A stretch of DNA of 11,345 nucleotides from Clostridia bacterium (lineage in GTDB: Bacteria > Bacillota > Clostridia > Oscillospirales > CAG-382): assembly GCA_900754535.1 (NCBI GenBank), contig CAAEDF010000239.1, positions 1 to 11,345 on the forward strand, written 5' to 3'. A program made the translations under genes and the position numbers. The stretch's first letter is position 1; every line of letters starts with the position of its first letter. Positions 5,352 to 11,345 of the stretch are shown piece by piece. The notes beneath the pieces are model-generated. The model worked only from the letters and a program-made list of their open reading frames with translations, was not told the origin of the DNA and searched no databases.

Positions 5352-6412
5352 TGAAAATCCATCTCGCAGGCAACAATCCCTATCCGGGCATAATCCTGAT
5401 CCGCTTGTATGAGAGCTGGATCGGCGAACGTCTCGGAAAATTCGGGGGGGGGTATTTAACGACCTGTATTTCAGAGTATTTGAATAGAATACCTCTTAAA
5501 GAGATTAACAAGGATGCTATGAGGATATTTCTTGCCGGAGGAATTTCAGGCAACCTCCGCGAATTTTGGCAAAAGGTTATGAAAGTTTACTGTGCATCGC
5601 CCAACAGCCGCAAAGAAGTCATCGAAGCGATGAACAGCTTTCTCGCGGGCGACAAGGACAAAATAATGCGGGAATCCATCTACGGAGCGGACTTCTTCGT
5701 CGGGGACGGGGATAGCACCCTATCAGGTATCAATGTCCTCGAAAGCTACTACTACCTGCGGAAGAACGAGGATTTCATGCCTCTCGTCAGGCATTTCGGG
5801 TCATTCCTGCTCGATAGCGGGGCTTATACGTTCATGGCCGGTTCCCACAAGGGCGGCTGTGATTGGGATGCCTATGTATCGGAGTATGCCGACTTCATCA
5901 ACCGCTTCGACGTAAAACTCTTTTTCGAGTTGGATATTGACAGCGTCGTCGGGCTGGCGGAGGTCGAGCGGTTGCGGCACAAGCTCGAAAGGATGACGGG
6001 CAAGAAGCCCATCCCCGTATGGCACAAGAACCGAGGCAAGGAGTATTTCGTCAAGATGTGCGAGGAATACCCCTATGTCGCCATCGGAGGCATCGTAACG
6101 AAAGAAATTCCCCGCAAAGTCTATGAGACGGCGTTTCCGTGGTTCATCAACACCGCCCACAAGCACAAGGCGAAGATTCACGGGCTGGGATACACCACCG
6201 TCGCCAACCTGCAAAAGTATCGGTTCGATTCGGTCGATAGCACCGCATGGCTCTACGGCAATCGCGGCGGCTACATCTGCAAGTTCAACCCGCGCACCGG
6301 ATTGATGGAGCAGATGAGCAAAGAGGGATGCAGGCTCAAATCGAGAGAGGGCGCGGTAAACAACTTCAACGAGTGGGTCAAGCTCAGCCGATACGCCGAA
6401 AAATTCCTGTAA
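5351..6412 (+). CDS. dpdA: DpdA-like DNA guanine transglycosylase
   Basis: A 353-aa TGT-fold protein, predicted to swap guanine in DNA for preQ0. Its motifs map in order onto tRNA-guanine transglycosylases: LLDSGAYTF (D155) for DSGGFQ, AIGGIV at 244-249 for the GG base-binding loop, HGLGYT at 277-282 for LMGVG, and SVDSTAW (D296) for the nucleophile segment. The Cys3-His zinc site of tRNA enzymes is not seen, as expected for divergent phage DpdA. ATG 5351 is preferred; GTG at 5348 is the alternative. The first ~100 residues are odd: M-K-I-H-L-A-G at 1-7 recurs as M-R-I-F-L-A-G at 57-63 and M-N-S-F-L-A-G at 94-100. A nine-G tract encodes Gly32-34 and an AT-rich patch follows. Met57 (5519) could be a second start. 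Neighbouring preQ0 genes support the call. Confidence 0.85.
   Translation: MKIHLAGNNPYPGIILIRLYESWIGERLGKFGGGYLTTCISEYLNRIPLKEINKDAMRIFLAGGISGNLREFWQKVMKVYCASPNSRKEVIEAMNSFLAGDKDKIMRESIYGADFFVGDGDSTLSGINVLESYYYLRKNEDFMPLVRHFGSFLLDSGAYTFMAGSHKGGCDWDAYVSEYADFINRFDVKLFFELDIDSVVGLAEVERLRHKLERMTGKKPIPVWHKNRGKEYFVKMCEEYPYVAIGGIVTKEIPRKVYETAFPWFINTAHKHKAKIHGLGYTTVANLQKYRFDSVDSTAWLYGNRGGYICKFNPRTGLMEQMSKEGCRLKSREGAVNNFNEWVKLSRYAEKFL
5444..5452 (+). repeat. Nine-G homopolymer tract in the dpdA-like gene
   Basis: Nine consecutive Gs encode Gly32-34. With eight Gs translation stops at TAA 5457-5459; with ten it stops at TAG 5485-5487 (present numbering). Both stops lie shortly before the ATG at 5519, which could restart the catalytic part. 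Tract length could therefore toggle between a long form and a short or poorly expressed form. Confidence 0.9.
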
Positions 6413-6443
6413 TTCCGATTCTTACTTAAAAAGCAACAAGGAT

Positions 6444-7100
6444 ATGAAAGATTCTGTCATCATCGTATCGGGAGGCATGGATAGCATCACCCTCCTGCAT
6501 GAAAAGGCCGAGGAAATCGCATTGGCCGTAACGTTCGACTATGGGAGCAACCACAACAAGCGCGAGGCCGAGTGCGCCGCGCGGCATTGCCAGCAGCTCG
6601 GCATCGAACACATCATCATCCCGCTTGCATTCATCGGTCAGTATTTCAAATCCTCGCTTTTGGAGGGCGCGGACGCCGTGCCGGAGGGCCATTATGAGGC
6701 CGAAAACATGAAATCGACCGTCGTGCCGTTCCGCAATGGCATCATGCTTTCTGTGGCCTGCGGGCTTGCCGAAAGCAGAAAGTTGAGCAAGGTACTCATC
6801 GCCAATCACGGCGGCGACCATGCGATCTATCCCGATTGCCGCGCGGGATTCGTGCATTCCATGTCGGAGGCCATGCGGCACGGCACCTACATCGGGGTAC
6901 AGATCGACGCGCCCTATACAGGCATCAGCAAATCCGACATCGCCCGCATCGGCAAACGGCTCGGTCTCGACTACTCCACGACCTACTCCTGCTACAAGGG
7001 CGGCGAAAAGCATTGCGGCAAGTGCGGGACATGCGTCGAGCGCAAGGAAGCCCTCCGAGATGCCGGAATCGAAGATACGACGGAGTATGAAACGGAATGA
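6444..7100 (+). CDS. queC: QueC, 7-cyano-7-deazaguanine synthase
   Basis: A 218-aa PP-loop ATP-dependent enzyme that turns 7-carboxy-7-deazaguanine plus ammonia into preQ0. It has the ATP pyrophosphatase loop SGGMDS at 9-14, STVVPFRNGI at 91-100, YPDCR at 129-133, and the zinc site SCYKGGEKHCGKCGTC with C183, C191, C194 and C197. Full length for the family, with no fused glutamine-amidotransferase domain, so it is ordinary QueC rather than the fused form tied to archaeosine-type DNA. It begins 31 bases after the dpdA-like stop, the largest gap in the cassette, and AAGGAT just before the ATG may help ribosome binding. It overlaps the transporter gene by 14 bases. Confidence 0.95.
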   Translation: MKDSVIIVSGGMDSITLLHEKAEEIALAVTFDYGSNHNKREAECAARHCQQLGIEHIIIPLAFIGQYFKSSLLEGADAVPEGHYEAENMKSTVVPFRNGIMLSVACGLAESRKLSKVLIANHGGDHAIYPDCRAGFVHSMSEAMRHGTYIGVQIDAPYTGISKSDIARIGKRLGLDYSTTYSCYKGGEKHCGKCGTCVERKEALRDAGIEDTTEYETE

Positions 7101-7746
7101 CGCCAATCTCATCACGCTGAATGTCGTGTTTGTCGTGTGCCTGATCGTGGCGAACGTCGTTACGAGCAAGGTTCTCGATACCGGCATCCATATCGGCGGG
7201 GTTCCGATTCTCATTCCGGGCGCGGCTTTGACCTATGCCATGACTTTCCTATGTACGGATGTCATCGGCGAGATATGGGGCAAAAAAGAGGCGAACAAGG
7301 CCGTTATCAGGGGCTTTGTAGCCCAACTTGTCGCCCTCGTCCTGATTATCCTGACGATGTATCTCCCCGCCTATGACGAGGAAATGCAACGGGCCTACCG
7401 GATGCTGCTCGGTCAGACGCCGGTATTCGTATTCGGGTCGCTGGTCGCCTATCTATGCTCCCAAAGCTGGGATGTATGGATATTCCACAAGATACGAGGA
7501 CGGTTCTGCGGCAATCCCAAACGGCGGTGGATATGGAACAACGCATCGACCCTGACCTCGCAGATCATCGACACGGCGATTTATATCTCAATCGCATTCG
7601 GCATCGGTCTCGGATGGTTCATGCAGGAGGGCGGCATGATGCTCGTCCTCGGCATGGTCATCGGGCAATACCTGCTCAAAGCGGGGTTGGCTCTATGCGA
7701 CACGCCGTTTTTCTACCTCTTAACTCGCAAACATCAAGAAGAATAG
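7087..7746 (+). CDS. yhhQ: YhhQ/VUT-family queuosine precursor transporter
   Basis: A 219-aa inner-membrane protein with about six membrane segments (roughly residues 9-28, 39-58, 72-93, 111-133, 155-178, 184-212). Family signatures are TDVIGEIWGKKEA (57-69), SQSWDVWIFHKI (125-136), STLTSQIIDT (154-163) and a final CDTPFFYLL. This family imports preQ0 and preQ1 in bacteria. ATG 7087 is chosen because it directly precedes the conserved ND.N....VVFV segment and overlaps queC by 14 bases; the frame stays open farther upstream but only inside queC. Two bases separate it from queD. It would let the phage raise uptake of the base that its own enzymes also make. Substrate is inferred from family and context. 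Confidence 0.9.
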   Translation: MKRNDANLITLNVVFVVCLIVANVVTSKVLDTGIHIGGVPILIPGAALTYAMTFLCTDVIGEIWGKKEANKAVIRGFVAQLVALVLIILTMYLPAYDEEMQRAYRMLLGQTPVFVFGSLVAYLCSQSWDVWIFHKIRGRFCGNPKRRWIWNNASTLTSQIIDTAIYISIAFGIGLGWFMQEGGMMLVLGMVIGQYLLKAGLALCDTPFFYLLTRKHQEE

Positions 7747-7748
7747 CA

Positions 7749-8108
7749 ATGTATTACGTTTCCAAACGAATGGAGATCGCGGGAAGCCATCGGCTGACCC
7801 TCTCCTACAAAAGCCAATGCCAGCAGTTGCACGGCCATAATTGGGTCGTAACGGTGTTCTGCAAGGCAAAAAAACTGAATGCCGACGGAATGGTCTGCGA
7901 TTTCAAGCGGATCAAGGACAAGATTCACGGCTACCTCGATCACGGTAACTTCAACAAGCTGCTGCCGTTCAATCCGACGGCCGAGAACATTGCCCGATGG
8001 ATCGTCGAGCAGATTCCCGAATGCTACAAGGCGACGGTGCAGGAAAGCGAGGGCAACGTCGCAATCTATGTCTCGGACACCAGCAAAGACGAGGAGGGCG
8101 CACTATGA
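7749..8108 (+). CDS. queD: QueD, 6-carboxytetrahydropterin synthase
   Basis: A 119-aa member of the PTPS/QueD family, converting dihydroneopterin triphosphate to 6-carboxytetrahydropterin, the second step to preQ0. The zinc ligands are visible as H14 (AGSHRL) and H28/H30 (LHGHNW), with catalytic C24 just before. GMVCDF, LDHGNFN (D64, H65), PTAENIARWI and the E99 segment follow in normal order. Short, normal QueD length. It starts two bases after the transporter stop, and its TGA overlaps the queE ATG (ATGA at 8105-8108). A longer reading of the frame lies inside the transporter gene and is rejected. Confidence 0.95.
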   Translation: MYYVSKRMEIAGSHRLTLSYKSQCQQLHGHNWVVTVFCKAKKLNADGMVCDFKRIKDKIHGYLDHGNFNKLLPFNPTAENIARWIVEQIPECYKATVQESEGNVAIYVSDTSKDEEGAL

Positions 8109-8689
8109 GAGTAAACGAAATTTTCTACTCGATTCAAGGCGAGGGCCGCTATACCGGCACTCCGGCGATCTTTATTCGCCTTGCTGGATGCAATCTCCGA
8201 TGCGATTTCTGCGATACGGAGCATCAGCCCTACCAAGACCTCACCGAAGAGGAGATCATGCGGCAAATCGCCGATTTTCCGACCTCGCACGTCGTGATTA
8301 CAGGAGGAGAACCGATGTTGCAGATCACGCAATCGCTGATCCATCGACTACGCAACGGAGCGGGCAAGTTCGTACAGGTGGAAACCAACGGCACGATCCC
8401 GATCAAATGCTATCTCCCCGTCGATTGGATCACCTGCTCGCCGAAATTCGACTTTTGCCCTCATGCCGAGCTTCGGCTCCAACGCATCGACGAGCTGAAA
8501 GTCGTATATCAAGGTCAGGATATGACGGCATACGACGGCATCGAGGCCAAAGAGTACTACTTGCAGCCCTGCGATTTCAAGGACGAGGCACGGAACGCGG
8601 AAAACCTCGCGGCAACTATCAACTACATCAAATCACACCCGAAATGGAAGCTATCACTCCAAACGCAGAAGATATTATCGGTGCGCTGA
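8105..8689 (+). CDS. queE: QueE, 7-carboxy-7-deazaguanine synthase
   Basis: A 194-aa radical-SAM enzyme that contracts 6-carboxytetrahydropterin to 7-carboxy-7-deazaguanine. It shows QGEG at 11-14, the 4Fe-4S ligands C29, C33 and C36 in CNLRCDFC, the SAM-binding GGEP at 67-70, ETNGT at 93-97, SPK at 112-114, LQP at 153-155 and the family ending WKLSLQTQKIL. Complete, at the compact end of the family. ATG 8105 overlaps the queD stop; the longer frame upstream lies within queD. The last 46 bases, including the conserved C-terminal segment, overlap the start of folE, an unusually long overlap for this cassette. Confidence 0.95.
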   Translation: MRVNEIFYSIQGEGRYTGTPAIFIRLAGCNLRCDFCDTEHQPYQDLTEEEIMRQIADFPTSHVVITGGEPMLQITQSLIHRLRNGAGKFVQVETNGTIPIKCYLPVDWITCSPKFDFCPHAELRLQRIDELKVVYQGQDMTAYDGIEAKEYYLQPCDFKDEARNAENLAATINYIKSHPKWKLSLQTQKILSVR

Positions 8690-9234
8690 AAACGCTCATC
8701 CGCGCCATCGGGGAAGACCCCGACCGCGAGGGCCTGATCGGTACTCCCGACCGCATTATGCGGATGTGGAAAGAGATATTCCGAGGCTACGATCCGAAGC
8801 AGAAGCCGAAGATCACCACATTCGCCAATGAGGAGGGCATGTCGGATATTGTATTCGACTGCGGCGACTACTATTCGATGTGCGAGCATCATATCCTGCC
8901 GTTCTTCGGCCGGTATTACTTCGCCTACATTCCCAGCCCGAAAGGACGCATCCTCGGCATCAGCAAAGTCGCCCGCGTGGTAGGCTACTGCGCCGCCCGC
9001 TTGCAGTTGCAGGAGCGGCTGGCGCGGGACATCGTGCAGATGCTTTCCGAGGCCCTGAACAACGAGGCTCTCGGCTTCGCTATCGTGATGAAAGGGCAAC
9101 ATCTGTGCAAGACAATGCGAGGAGTGCGGAACGACGGCAAGATGTCCGTAGCGCATTTTACGGGCGTCTTCAACTTGAACTCCGATCTACGCAAGGAATT
9201 TTACAAACTCATAGACCTGAATAGCAATGGCTAA
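8644..9234 (+). CDS. folE: FolE, GTP cyclohydrolase I
   Basis: A 196-aa type I GTP cyclohydrolase, opening GTP to dihydroneopterin triphosphate, the first step to preQ0 and shared with folate synthesis. MCEHHILPFFG carries zinc ligands C80 and H83, with H82 beside them. QLQERL at 121-126 and GQHLCKTMRGV at 151-161 (H153, zinc ligand C155) match the active site of the bacterial enzyme. ATG 8644 gives MEAITPNAEDIIGALKTLI, a normal start for the family; the frame extends upstream only through queE and queD. It overlaps queE by 46 bases and the small terminase gene by 8 bases, so packaging genes continue the same transcript. Confidence 0.95.
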   Translation: MEAITPNAEDIIGALKTLIRAIGEDPDREGLIGTPDRIMRMWKEIFRGYDPKQKPKITTFANEEGMSDIVFDCGDYYSMCEHHILPFFGRYYFAYIPSPKGRILGISKVARVVGYCAARLQLQERLARDIVQMLSEALNNEALGFAIVMKGQHLCKTMRGVRNDGKMSVAHFTGVFNLNSDLRKEFYKLIDLNSNG

Positions 9235-9739
9235 ATACAATGCGGCCAAAATCGAGGAGTGCGAGGCATGGGTAGCCGCTCATGGCCTGATCGACTACGG
9301 CGGGGCGAAGCTGAAAGAGTTTGTCCGCGAGATGGGGATCGACGAAAAGACCTATCGCCTGTGGATGAAAGGCAAACCGCAGTTCAAAGAGGCCATCGAA
9401 CGGGCAAAGGAGGTTTTCAAGCAGAATCTTACCCATGATCTCGCCATCTCGCTATCCAAAGCCGCCAAAGGGTATGAGCATGAGGAAACCGAGCAGGAGT
9501 TCCGCGTCGGAGCGGACGGACAGCCGACCCCGTTCAAGATGAAGAGGAAGAAAATCCATGTGCAGCCGAACATCGGGGCCGCGATTTTCCTCCTGACGAA
9601 TCTCGACCCCGAACACTATCAGAACAGGCTGCGCAACGATATAACGCTCAAAAAGGACGACGAAAAACCTATGACACTCGATGAAATCAATGCAGAAATC
9701 GCACGACTTGAAAAGTTTGAGGATAAGGCGGATAAATAA
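9227..9739 (+). CDS. Terminase small subunit
   Basis: A 170-aa protein directly before the large terminase. Residues about 27-49 (AKLKEFVREMGIDEKTYRLW) form a helix-turn-helix-like unit, followed by helices with FKEAIERAKEVFKQNL. The C-terminal half has QPNIGAAIFLLTNLDPEHYQ and a final charged helix, as in small terminase subunits that bind the packaging site and form a ring. It overlaps folE by 8 bases and terL by one base (TAATG). The assignment rests on the HTH, the LLTNLDPE..Q pattern and position. Confidence 0.82.
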   Translation: MAKYNAAKIEECEAWVAAHGLIDYGGAKLKEFVREMGIDEKTYRLWMKGKPQFKEAIERAKEVFKQNLTHDLAISLSKAAKGYEHEETEQEFRVGADGQPTPFKMKRKKIHVQPNIGAAIFLLTNLDPEHYQNRLRNDITLKKDDEKPMTLDEINAEIARLEKFEDKADK

Positions 9740-11220
9740 TGAGATCATCTACAATCGAGGTACGCGAACAGTTGATGAGGTTGAAGCGCGAGAAATTGAA
9801 ACTCGAAGCTCCGACCTCCTTTTCGCGTTTCCTCGGTTATAGTAATCCGAAATACGAGTTAGAGTGGTTCCATAAGCTCATCGCGGATCATTGCCAAATG
9901 CTGTTGGAGGGCAAGATCAAAAACCTGATGGTTTTCATGCCCCCGCAGCACGGAAAGTCGGAAATCATCTCCCGCAATTTCCCCGCATGGGCACTCGGAC
10001 AAAACCCCGACCTGAAAATCGTCGGATGCTCCTACTCCTCCGACCTCGCGCAGCAGTTTTCGCGCTCGATTCAGCGAACGATAGACAGCAAGGAGTATCA
10101 GGCGATATTCCCCGAAACCTATCTCAACGGCTCGAATATCCGCACGGATTCGCGGGGTTATTTGAGGAATGTCGATCTCTTCGAGATGGTAGGACATCGA
10201 GGATTTTACAAGGCGGTCGGCGTAGGAGGTTCTTTGACAGGTACACCCGTCGATATTGCGATCATCGACGACCCGGTAAAGGATGCAAACGAGGCAAACT
10301 CCATCACTTACCGACAGCGGGTGTGGGATTGGTACAACACCGTCCTTTCGACCCGTCTGCACAATAATTCGCGGCAGCTCTTCATCATGACGCGATGGCA
10401 TGAGGACGACCTCGCCGGACGCATCCTCAAAGCCGAGCCGCAGGAGTGGACGGTACTCGCCATCCCTGCGATCTGCGAACAGGAATACGACAGCGGATTG
10501 AGCGAACGGCATATCGGCGACGCATTGTGGCCGTCGCGCCACTCCATCGAGAAGTTGCAGAAGCAGAAAGCCCGTGCCCCGCGCGAGTTCAATGCCCTGT
10601 ATCAGCAGCACCCGACCATCGAGGGCGGCAATATCGTGAAAAGGGATTGGTTCCGCACGATCTCGCTGGCAGAGTTCCGGTCGCTGCGGTTCAACGAGCC
10701 GATACACTTCTACCTCGATACGGCCTATAACAAGAAGAAAAAGGGCCAAGACAACGACCCCAGCGGCGTACTGGCGGCCTGCCGGATCAGGAATTACATC
10801 TATCTGATCGACGCGCAGAAAGTGTATAAAGAGATGCCCGACCTGTTGCGGTTCCTGCCTCAATACATCGCAGCGCATGACGGCAACTCCGAGAGCAAAC
10901 TTCATGTCGAGCCGAAAGCCAACGGCGAGAGCGTGGTGCAGATGCTTCAAGAAATCTCGACCCTCAATGTCAAGCGGACGCCCACGCCGACCGATGATAA
11001 GGAGGTGCGATTGCGGGCCGTTTCGCCGCGCGTGGAGTGCGGGCGGGTGTTCATCGTCGAGGGATCATGGAACGACGATTTTCTCGATGAAGTATGCGGA
11101 TTTCCGAGCCAGCCGCACGACGAGTTCGTCGATATTCTCGGATATGCGATAAACGACCTGTACGATGAGGACGACGATATAGACTACGACGTATTGAGTA
11201 AGTCGAGTTTAGGTATGTAA
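9739..11220 (+). CDS. terL: Terminase large subunit
   Basis: A 493-aa ATP-driven DNA packaging motor with nuclease. The N-terminal ATPase has MPPQHGKSE (67-75) as Walker A, VDIAIIDDPV (171-180) as Walker B and FIMTRWHEDDL (215-225) as the coupling motif. The C-terminal RNase H-like nuclease has its acidic residues in FYLDTAY (D327), HVEPKANGE (E391) and DEFVDILGYA (D461/D465). The protein is full length and ends in an acidic tail. The motif text fits the group of phage terminases whose C-terminal domain is filed as psiM2 ORF9-like. It starts one base inside the small subunit stop, so the two are coupled. No irregularity in frame or active-site residues. Confidence 0.95.
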   Translation: MRSSTIEVREQLMRLKREKLKLEAPTSFSRFLGYSNPKYELEWFHKLIADHCQMLLEGKIKNLMVFMPPQHGKSEIISRNFPAWALGQNPDLKIVGCSYSSDLAQQFSRSIQRTIDSKEYQAIFPETYLNGSNIRTDSRGYLRNVDLFEMVGHRGFYKAVGVGGSLTGTPVDIAIIDDPVKDANEANSITYRQRVWDWYNTVLSTRLHNNSRQLFIMTRWHEDDLAGRILKAEPQEWTVLAIPAICEQEYDSGLSERHIGDALWPSRHSIEKLQKQKARAPREFNALYQQHPTIEGGNIVKRDWFRTISLAEFRSLRFNEPIHFYLDTAYNKKKKGQDNDPSGVLAACRIRNYIYLIDAQKVYKEMPDLLRFLPQYIAAHDGNSESKLHVEPKANGESVVQMLQEISTLNVKRTPTPTDDKEVRLRAVSPRVECGRVFIVEGSWNDDFLDEVCGFPSQPHDEFVDILGYAINDLYDEDDDIDYDVLSKSSLGM

Positions 11221-11237
11221 ACCAATAATTTAAGGAT

Positions 11238-11345
11238 ATGATGCTATTTGATTTGATTCACAACTATCTCAATGCTCTTGTAGGACGAAATCAGGAGTTT
11301 GAGAAACTATTGGCCGCCAAAGACATTTCGGCGGTCAAGGAGCGC
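11238..11345 (+). CDS. Start of an unidentified gene, possibly portal
   Basis: The frame from ATGATG at 11238-11243 stays open for 36 codons to the window edge, giving MMLFDLIHNYLNALVGRNQE and then FEKLLAAKDISAVKER. AAGGAT precedes the ATG, as it does before queC. Only the N terminus is visible, so no family can be named. In phages the gene after terL is often the portal protein, and that is the only basis for the suggestion. Confidence 0.55.
   Translation, partial: MMLFDLIHNYLNALVGRNQEFEKLLAAKDISAVKER

Noticed and set aside
6820..7086. Upstream extension of the transporter reading frame
   Set aside because: The extension is inside queC, Arg/Ser/Pro-rich and out of frame with it. ATG 7087 gives the normal transporter N terminus.
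6426..7214. Minus-strand ORF (262 codons) opposite queC
   Set aside because: queC has full PP-loop and zinc motifs on the + strand, and the antisense product resembles no known family.
7879..8643. Upstream extension of the folE reading frame through queD and queE
   Set aside because: It is a shadow frame of two clear enzymes; the FolE family starts near ATG 8644.
9859..10950. Long minus-strand ORF (363 codons) opposite terL
   Set aside because: It lies wholly within an intact terminase gene with all catalytic motifs. Its own translation shows no motif and is a product of GC-biased codon positions.
1..11345. Stop-codon recoding as seen in some Bacteroidota phages
   Set aside because: TAA, TAG and TGA all end convincing genes here at expected family lengths (for example TAG for the transporter, TGA for queC, TAA for terL).
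1..11345. CRISPR array, tRNA gene, insertion sequence or attachment site
   Set aside because: No spaced direct repeats, cloverleaf-like sequence, transposase motifs or paired terminal repeats were seen on either strand.

Overview
The window is a continuous stretch of a tailed double-stranded DNA phage (or prophage) genome whose host is most likely a Bacteroidota bacterium. Three things support this: a DUF4494 gene (a family found mainly in Bacteroidota and their phages), a perfect Bacteroidota-type -7 promoter box (TACCTTTG, matching TAnnTTTG) at 4702-4709, and tightly packed, overlapping small genes running into a terminase pair. Every gene supported here is on the + strand. Base composition is moderately GC-rich by eye; the exact host genus cannot be read from the sequence.

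Left part (1-4655): the tail of a DUF551-like gene, then a PD-(D/E)XK nuclease-like protein overlapping a beta-class DNA amino-methyltransferase, a second small SAM-dependent methyltransferase, and a run of small phage genes. The run holds an unlisted 58-aa gene, a Cys-rich two-part protein, DUF4494, two tiny ORFs and another Cys-rich two-part protein. It ends with a VRR-NUC nuclease at 4308-4655.

Middle part (4656-9234): after a short AT-rich control region with a 13-bp palindrome and a -7 box comes a nearly gapless cassette. Its order is ParB-like protein, DpdA-like transglycosylase, QueC, YhhQ-type queuosine-precursor transporter, QueD, QueE and FolE. FolE, QueD, QueE and QueC together make preQ0 (7-cyano-7-deazaguanine) from GTP. 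The transporter family imports the same precursors, and DpdA enzymes exchange guanine in DNA for a 7-deazaguanine base. No QueF-like reductase, glutamine-amidotransferase-fused QueC or other tailoring enzyme is visible, so the simplest prediction is phage DNA carrying dPreQ0 as anti-restriction protection.

Right part (9227-11345): FolE overlaps a small terminase gene, which overlaps the large terminase. The start of another gene follows, possibly the portal. The base-modification cassette is therefore physically continuous with the packaging genes.

The most unusual signal is a pair of uninterrupted nine-G tracts, the only ones noticed in the window. One lies inside the DNA methyltransferase gene (1283-1291) and one inside the DpdA-like gene (5444-5452). 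A one-base slip in either changes the reading frame, which suggests phase-variable DNA modification. The DpdA-like protein also has an odd N-terminal region with repeated M-x-x-x-LAG starts, encoded partly by a markedly AT-rich patch.
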